Source of the DNA: Nipponacmea schrenckii
Taxonomy: Eukaryota > Mollusca > Gastropoda > Lottiidae
Direction of reading: 5' to 3'
Assembly: GCA_030562195.1 (NCBI GenBank)
Contig: JAUJPP010000012.1
Span: 25,115,476 to 25,179,475 of the forward strand
Length of the DNA stretch: 64,000 nucleotides
In this document: piece by piece, positions 59,401 through 64,000 of the stretch
Position numbering within the stretch: the first letter of the stretch is position 1
Layout of the letters: every line of letters begins with the position of its first letter
The notes under the pieces: model-generated
Told to the model about the DNA's origin: nothing
What the model saw: the letters and a program-made list of their open reading frames with translations, nothing else
Databases searched by the model: none
Translations under genes and position numbers: made by a program

Positions 59401-61580
59401 GATCTTCGTAAACAACGATTGGATGAATTCATGGCTGGGTTCAATGTCATTACGAATAAATTAAAAGAGATGTATCAGATGATTACGCTAGGTGGCGACG
59501 CTGAGTTGGAACTTCTTGATTCGTTAGATCCTTTCTCTGAAGGTATAGTCTTCAGGTGGGTCAATTTTTTGATAATTTATATTTTTATTTTGGGGGATGT
59601 TGAATTATATAGATGGTAGGATTTAGTTTGTGCGGTTTTTGGCCTTTTTAGGTTCTTTCTATCAAAAATTTGTACAGAGACATGAAAATATCTAACCTCA
59701 CCTGAGCTAATGTTTAACTCAAATGCTACCAGTACCTTGATATTGCAGTGTTCATTCCAGACAGTTTGTTTCCCTCATTACACACTGCCTGGTATTATTA
59801 CCTCTTCTAATTTCATATCCTATTTCTGTGGTCCTAAAATCTTACATTTTGCATTATTTTACCCATCTTCATAGGCCACAAACCTCAGTTGAATTCTGTT
59901 ATAATTTTGATTAGATTTGAAAAAGTTGACAGTCTATCTCTATTTTATTTCAGTGTTCGACCACCAAGGAAATCATGGAAGAATATATCTAATTTATCTG
60001 GCGGTGAAAAGACATTAAGTTCCTTAGCGCTAGTGTTTGCTCTACATCACTATAAACCTACGCCACTCTACGTCATGGATGAAATTGATGCTGCATTAGA
60101 TTTTAAAAATGTCTCCATCATCGCTAATTATATTAAGGTAGGTTAAACTAAATATAAACATTGAAACAGGCTGAATATAGAATACTGGATTATTTCATAG
60201 ATTTTATAGAGATTGGAACAAGGTTGTCTAAACAGGGATACTGATATCATCAATTTACACCATTCTAATTTTCAATCAGATGTCTGTAGTTAAAGAGATT
60301 GTAAAGAGGTTTTCTAAACTTGTTATGTGTATCAGGGACACTGATATCATCAATTTATACCATTCTAATTTTCAATCAGATATCTGTAGTTAAAGAGATT
60401 GTAAAGAAGTTTTCTAAACTTGTTAGGTTCAGACATAATGTCATTTACATCTTTAATTTTAAATCAGAGGATCTGTGTTAAAAATTGTAAAGAGGTTTTC
60501 TAAACTTATGGCATCAGAGACACTGATAACTATTTATTTCACAATTCTAGAATCCTTTAATCAATCGTACAAGTATCCTGATTTTGCGTTAAATGTAATA
60601 GTTGAAGAATACGACTTACTAATCTTCCATAAAGGATAAATGGGCTTGAAGAATATACTCGTCTGACATGGCTTAGTATTCTGCTGTATATATGTCGACT
60701 TTAGTTAAATAAGTATGCATCCACATCTTTACAAATGATTTTAGAAAGCCATTCAGATGTAAAATATATATTGGAATTTTAAAAAAAATAGCCATACGAT
60801 CCATTCAGTTTGAGAAAAAAGCATCTGGTAAATCAACGCTTAATAACTTCATGTGGAATTCAACAGTAGGAAGGTACAATGGTATCGGTCTGTGAAAACC
60901 ACATGTTAGAGTTATTCCCTATCTATCATGTTTACACGATTTGAAAATTCGATTTATTGGATGGCTCAAGTTATTATGATTAACTCTTCAATTTTACAGA
61001 TTCCCCGGTGAACTTTATGGATTTTAGAGGTGATTTTACGTAATCAGAAAGTAAATCTCACTGATTGGGTATTTATGTTATTGTCTCAAATTTGATAATT
61101 TTATAATTTTTACTAGCATTGATTCCGTAATACGTCCTATTATCCCTTTAAAGCTACAAATAGTCCTCTGCCACAGTCTTAATTTTAGTTGAATTACAAG
61201 TATCGCGGACGTCTGACTGAACAATTGATCTACGCTCCGATATTTACATCTCAATCAAGGATCTGTACCTAATTTATAAAATTGTTTTATATTTCTAGGA
61301 GAGAACGAGGAATGCCCAGTTTATTATTATATCATTACGAAGTAACATGTTTGAACTGGCCGATAGATTGGTGGGAATATATAAAACATACGACTGTACT
61401 AAATCAGTTACCATTAACCCCAATAAACTGTCCCTCGGTACAGTCAATATGTTGTCTGATATGGCAGCTAGTGGAGATGTTCCTGCTACCGATAAAACAC
61501 CCGTCGTTCTAGAAAAGATCACGGAAGAATCTCAGAAAGATGATGTTTTTGATCAGCCTGTTCCAGAAGTAGTGAGATGA
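41457..61580 (+). CDS. SMC4: SMC4, condensin core ATPase
   Basis: SMC4 pairs with SMC2 in condensin I/II for mitotic chromosome compaction. Exons: 41457-41646, 42026-42168, 46334-46528, 46951-~47129, 47537-47701, 48195-~48275, 49046-49186, 49773-49923, 50388-50531, 51414-51491, 51865-51986, 52350-52458, 52658-52789, 53344-53545, 53799-53983, 54354-54463, 54608-54730, 56440-56566, 56886-56937, 57288-57425, 57941-58085, 58212-58385, 58776-58955, 59323-59555, 59954-60137, 61299-61580. The Walker A GPNGSGKS is at residues 118-125. The hinge is [20 protein letters not shown] to [18 protein letters not shown], between coiled coils. The signature LSGGEK and Walker [15 protein letters not shown] are in exon 25. 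Oddities: a one-base deletion in exon 14 (~53494; frame passes from FIA to [12 protein letters not shown]), a frame break at the end of exon 6, a missing conserved segment between exons 6 and 7, and a non-canonical exon 4 end. Junctions of exons 2 and 7 are in tandem arrays. Confidence 0.96.
42119..43128 (+). repeat. 50-bp array containing the SMC4 exon 2 end and donor, about 20 copies
   Basis: Unit CTTACGCTGGTACACAGACT, CTCGGCCCTTTTCATAAG, GTTTGTTTTTAT. The first copy is the coding end of exon 2 ([13 protein letters not shown]) and its donor at 42169. Each further copy repeats 39 nt of coding sequence plus 11 nt of intron. Some copies have TTCTTCAG instead of TTCATAAG. Fifty is not a multiple of three, and stops appear when donors beyond the first are read through. 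Confidence 0.97.
43129..44720 (+). mobile_element. foreign repeat element interrupting the 50-bp array
   Basis: Begins with ACGCCCACATAGAAATGTGG, an internal palindrome, then a GTCCGTCGGTCCGT tract. About eight units of 165-180 bp follow, each starting GTGGACACTGTAGAGACT (43219, 43386, 43563, 43743, 43909, 44082, 44247, 44421), in two alternating types (preceded by CAACAATTGTTT or AAACAAAAGCTT). The right end decays between 44500 and 44870 into imperfect 50-bp-array sequence. No coding capacity. Confidence 0.75.
44750..46258 (+). repeat. second block of the 50-bp SMC4 exon 2 array, about 28 copies
   Basis: Same unit as at 42119-43128, regular from ~44870, degraded before that. Ends 75 bp before the acceptor of exon 3. 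Confidence 0.95.
46735..46915. repeat. ~85-bp direct duplication
   Basis: TGAATGTTAGACGGGACCAT ... CATGTAAAATAAAGAG occurs twice in SMC4 intron 3. Confidence 0.85.
47165..47530. repeat. 37-bp minisatellite, about 10 copies
   Basis: Unit AAGCTGACCCCACCCCTACT followed by ATAATATTTCTATTTTT; some copies have ATAAGTTC instead. It fills SMC4 intron 4. The ATTTCTATTTT part matches the last bases of exon 4 (47116-47125) and the sequence just before exon 5. Confidence 0.93.
47750..48060 (+). mobile_element. tRNA-derived SINE with head and body
   Basis: Head GAGCCACAGTGGTTCAGTGA, GCTAACCTGAAGGCCCCAGG, a second head piece at 47845 (GCCGTGGTGGTTCAGTGAGT), then body CAATCCTAGCAAGGGTCAAG, ACTGTCCGATTTTTCAACCT, CCCTTGACAGATGAAAAGAG. 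In SMC4 intron 5. Confidence 0.8.
48300..49046 (+). repeat. degenerate exon 6 copies, then ~45-bp array with the SMC4 exon 7 acceptor
   Basis: Near 48410-48470 and 48540-48640 are decayed copies of exon 6 and its flank (e.g. AAACGAAAATGAGTTTGCCC). From ~48830, AGAGTTATTGCCCCTGTTTA and ATTAAACTGATAATATTTCA repeat about five times. TTTCAGTCAAGAG is the exon 7 acceptor plus first coding bases, repeated with small changes before the real exon at 49046. Confidence 0.85.
49255..49700. repeat. irregular repeats in SMC4 intron 7
   Basis: AAAATTCCTAGTTTGAGGTA with TATTTGAAGGAATTATGTGA recurs near 49235, 49466 and 49600, with CTTCTGAAGACTATT between copies. Confidence 0.75.
50950..51406. repeat. 35-bp minisatellite, about 13 copies
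   Basis: Unit TCTAGAGTCAATATTAAACT followed by ATATTATATTGAATG, ending a few bases before the SMC4 exon 10 acceptor (exon start 51414). Confidence 0.96.
52798..53330 (+). mobile_element. tandemly duplicated SINE with flank
   Basis: A ~230-bp block (flank CTTGGATTCAAACTTTAGGT, head GGGAGCCGCTAACCTGAGAG, body TCAGTGATGCAGGTCTGAGG) is repeated at ~53023. The second copy has a good B-box (GGTTCAATCCC) and ends in the tail (GTTAGGATGTAAAACTCCAC). In SMC4 intron 13. Confidence 0.8.
54190..54295 (-). mobile_element. fragment of the dispersed 100-bp element
   Basis: TTAGTTTTAGTGGAATTGCA, GGTATAAATTGATGCTATCA, and TGTCCCTGATACACAT match the end module and unit described at 11585-11800. Confidence 0.65.
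54795..56398 (+). repeat. 76-bp minisatellite, about 21 copies
   Basis: Unit ACAAGGATAACAACTTAGGT, TCACAAGGATCCTTTCTACC, AGCTGGTCCTTGGTCAAACC, TCTTGGTATTGATTTT. It fills most of SMC4 intron 17. Part of the unit (CTTTCTACCAGCTGG, CTCTTGGTAT) also belongs to a dispersed repeat at 31670-31790 and, inverted, 52190-52260. Confidence 0.95.
57490..57660 (+). mobile_element. SINE body and tail
   Basis: GTAGGCTAATGTTGCGGTCC, AAATTCCCCTCATGGAACAC, GCCCATTAGGTGCAGAAGAG. In SMC4 intron 20. Confidence 0.75.
57700..57850. mobile_element. MITE-like element, related to 15905-16067
   Basis: AAGTCCTGAGGCCTTCTATA, then CTGATTGGTCAACTTAACTT, the inverse GATTGACCAACTTAATTTAA, and GACTGGAACACTAAAATTAT, in an order consistent with the element at 15905 partly rearranged. 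Confidence 0.6.
58970..59300 (-). mobile_element. SINE body, inverted, with ~120-bp tandem duplication
   Basis: CAATGCCATGCTGCGTGCAA, GACAGCGGCATAAGCTTACT, then twice GGTTTATTGTCTCATCTGAA ... ATCACGGAGAAGGGAGACAA up to the exon 24 acceptor of SMC4. Confidence 0.75.
60228..60545 (+). repeat. 100-bp dispersed repeat, about 3 units
   Basis: ACTGATATCATCAATTTACA, CAATCAGATGTCTGTAGTTA, AGAGATTGTAAAGAGGTTTT: the same unit and orientation as the KIFAP3 intron 11 array, in SMC4 intron 25; the third unit is decayed. Confidence 0.85.
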
Positions 61581-62810
61581 ATATAGTGCTATGCTAAAAG
61601 TGACTAGTGCTATGCTAATTGTAAAATATATTTTGATCAGTTTCATGCTTTCAGACACTATCGCAATTTCGGTATATAAACAACAAGGCCCTGTGTATTA
61701 CAGACTGTTAGTGAGGGATCACACTACAGTTGAGAATGGAAAATATTTGGTTAATACCTGTCCTGGCAAAATTTCCCTCATTGCATACTACATGCTTTCC
61801 ACATCCTCTGATGCAGAGTTTATTGCAGAGTTGTTTTCTAAATAATCTATCAGTTCTATTATGCGCCATGCATTATGTTGAGTCTCTCAATTGTTTACAT
61901 ATTTCCCCTAGTTGTACACTGTATGGTGTTGTCAGTCATTATTAACCCAATCAAGTACAGAAATGTCAATTATAAAACCCCCATTTCTCTTTCTATCTCT
62001 ATAGTGTCTTGTCTTTATTCATATTAATTTTATAAATATTTTTATACAACTAAACAATTCTGATTCCACAAACTGTAATTAGTTAGATACAGGAGGCTCA
62101 TATTGTCTTCATTAGCCCATTAGATATAGAAGAGTAGTCTTATGCTGCTGTTCTAGCTAAATTTCCCTCATTGCTCACAGCCTGCCGTTACTCAATTTGA
62201 TTAGCCCATTAGATACAGAAGAGTAGGATGTAAAAATTCATTTCATTGTCTTTATTAGCCCAATAGGTGCAGAAGAGTAGGACGTAAATCCATTCATTTC
62301 ATTGTCTTTATTAGCCCAATAGGTGCAGAAGAGTAGGATGTAAAACTCCATTCATTTCACTGTCTATATTAGCCCAATAGGTGCAGAAGAGTAGGACGTA
62401 AAACTCCATTCATTTTACTTTCTATATTATGTTAAGTTAGGCATCTAACTGAAGCTATTATAATTTCTATATTGTTTGTGTGTAATGTTGATCAACTGTG
62501 CTATATTAAAAAGTGACGCTTTATCTTTTTATATAATTATCTGGTAGATATTGAACGTTTATATTGTAATAGTATACACAAAGGTGACGTTAATATTCTA
62601 TCAGCTGGTGACGTTAATATTCTATCAGCTGGTGATGTAAATATTGAGATGATCCTGTCACCAATAAACCATTGTCTTGTCTTTTTAATATACTATTATA
62701 TATATATCATACAGCTGATATTAAAACATCTTTATAGTGGTTGTTTTTAATGGGGGGTGGGGTGAGGCTGGTCGTCAACATCCCTTCTCACAACATCCAA
62801 ATTACGTCAA
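61581..62810 (+). mobile_element. SMC4 3' flank rich in SINE body and tail copies
   Basis: After the SMC4 stop come the body modules CAAGGCCCTGTGTATTACAG (61684) and CCTGTCCTGGCAAAATTTCC (61758). From ~62110 to 62425, about five tandem tails follow (GCCCAATAGGTGCAGAAGAG, TAGGACGTAAAACTCCATTC). A small GTGACGTTAATATTCTATCA repeat occurs at 62583-62635. No gene recognised. Confidence 0.65.
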
Positions 62811-62817
62811 CTGTCAA

Positions 62818-62910
62818 CACAAACTTCATACTTATACCTTGACTACAATAGTCACCTTTCTTGTATCAAATTTTAAGCTATTACTAACTTCATACTTATA
62901 TATTGTGAGA
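62818..62910. repeat. inverted copy of the 10927-11140 repeat
   Basis: AACTTCATACTTATACCTTG, ACTACAATAGTCACCTTTCT and TGTATCAAATTT are the reverse complement of the 74-bp repeat next to the MAPKAP1 stop. Confidence 0.85.
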
Positions 62911-64000
62911 AGGCACGTGCATTTGAGTAAGTCACGTGCATGTTAGTAAGCACGAGCATGTGTTAAGGCAAATACATTTTAAGGCACTTCATGTGTTTAG
63001 GCACGTGCATGTGAGTAGGCATGTGTTGTGGCAACTTACATTTTTAAGGCACATGCATGTGTTTAGACACATCCATGCTTGTAGACATGTGCATGTGAGT
63101 AGGCACTTGCATGTGTTTAGGCAATTCATGTTTTAAAGGCAAATACATGTTCTGGCATGTACATGTGATTTTTTAGGCATGTGTTGAGTAGGCACGTACA
63201 TGTGTATAGGCACGTGCATGTGAGTAGGCATGTGCATGTATGTAGGCAAAAACATGCATGTAGGCAAATACATGTGTTTGTACATGTTAGGCAAATGCAT
63301 ATGAGTAGGCACGTGCATGTGTTTAGGCACGTGCATGCGATGAGTAGGCAAATACATGTGAGTAGGCAAATACAAGTGAGTAGGCAAATACATGTGTGTA
63401 GGCAAATACAAGTGAGTAGGCAAATACATGTGTTTAGGCAAATAAAATGTGAGTAGGCAAATACAAGTGAGTAGGCAATGTAAGTACGCACTTAAGTGTT
63501 TAGGCACGTGCATGCGATGAGTAGGCAAATACATGTGAGTAGGCAAACACATGTGTTTGTACATGTTAGGCAAATGCATGTGTATAGGCACGTTTAATGC
63601 GATGAGTAGGCAAATATAAGTGAGTAGGCAAATATAAGTGAGTAGGCAAATACATGTGAGTAGGCACGTGCATGCGATGAGTAGGCAAATACATGTGTTT
63701 AGGCACGTGCATGCGATGAGTAGGCAAATATATGTGAGTAGGCAAATACATGTGTTTAGGCACGTGCATGCGATGAGTAGGCAAATATAAGTGAGTAGGC
63801 AAATATAGTGAGTAGGCAAATACATGTGAGTAGGCAAGTGCATGCGATGAGTAGGCAAATACATGTGTTTAGGCACGTGCATGCGATGAGTAGGCAAATA
63901 TATGTGAGTAGGCAATAATTATTAGGCAGTGAGTAGGGCAAATACAAGTGAGTAGGCAAATACATGTGAGTAGGCACGTGCATGCGATGAGTAGGCAAAT
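62910..64000. repeat. irregular array of AGGCAAATACATGTG / AGGCACGTGCATGCGATGAG modules, reaches window end
   Basis: Short modules of ~16-22 bp, each starting TAGGCA, alternate between AAATACATGTGAG-type and CACGTGCATGCGATGAG-type. Higher-order order is visible towards the right (e.g. 63650-63780 resembles 63820-63900). Palindromes CACGTG, GCATGC and ACATGT are dense. Long minus-strand reading frames here are repeat by-products. Confidence 0.9.

Noticed and set aside
63126..63998. Long Thr/His/Pro/Cys-rich minus-strand frames
   Set aside because: They read through the TAGGCA module array in three frames; typical repeat artefacts.

Overview
The window looks like nuclear DNA from an invertebrate animal: AT-rich, with short exons, GT-AG introns and many minisatellites and dispersed short repeats. 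A lophotrochozoan, probably a mollusc, is my inference from the proteins and from recurrent TTATCTCCCTT / GGGCAATAACTC repeat motifs. No species can be named from the sequence alone. I recognised eight conserved eukaryotic genes by reading the translations exon by exon, plus one probable FKBPL and one unrecognised partial reading frame.

Layout: 2-550 (+) is the 3' end of an unrecognised, possibly transposon-related coding exon. 2064-8175 (-) is the 5' part of GOLGA1 (golgin-97). 9590-10399 (+) is an FKBPL-like FKBP/TPR co-chaperone. 11147-16709 (-) is MAPKAP1/SIN1 (TORC2 subunit). 17557-18618 (+) is intronless KRR1 (SSU processome). 20206-23473 (-) is ARPC5 (Arp2/3 subunit). 24919-26299 (+) is RPL35. 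27455-28376 (-) is NTMT1 (N-terminal methyltransferase). 28668-39620 (+) is KIFAP3 (kinesin-2 accessory subunit). 41457-61580 (+) is SMC4 (condensin core ATPase). The last ~2.4 kb is repeats. GOLGA1/FKBPL, MAPKAP1/KRR1, ARPC5/RPL35 and NTMT1/KIFAP3 are four consecutive head-to-head pairs. From memory, the vertebrate counterparts of GOLGA1, ARPC5L, RPL35 and MAPKAP1 also cluster (human 9q33), so part of this order may be ancient.

The most unusual property is the repeat content. About twenty tandem arrays (units 30-180 bp, up to ~30 copies) sit in introns, often touching an exon. In at least four cases the repeated unit contains the exon-intron junction itself: the KIFAP3 exon 8 donor (30 bp x 13, reading frame open through all copies), the KIFAP3 exon 12 acceptor plus most of the exon (117 bp x 9), the SMC4 exon 2 donor with 39 nt of coding sequence (50 bp x ~48, split by a foreign element), and the SMC4 exon 7 acceptor (~45 bp x 5). 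Weaker cases occur in KIFAP3 exon 14, GOLGA1 exon 7 and the MAPKAP1 exon 8 acceptor. Other arrays are amplified pieces of dispersed elements, notably a tRNA-derived SINE whose pol III head is tandemly repeated inside ARPC5.

Several coding exons carry apparent single-base deletions (KIFAP3 exon 8, SMC4 exons 6 and 14). In otherwise well conserved genes these look more like residual long-read assembly errors than pseudogenes.
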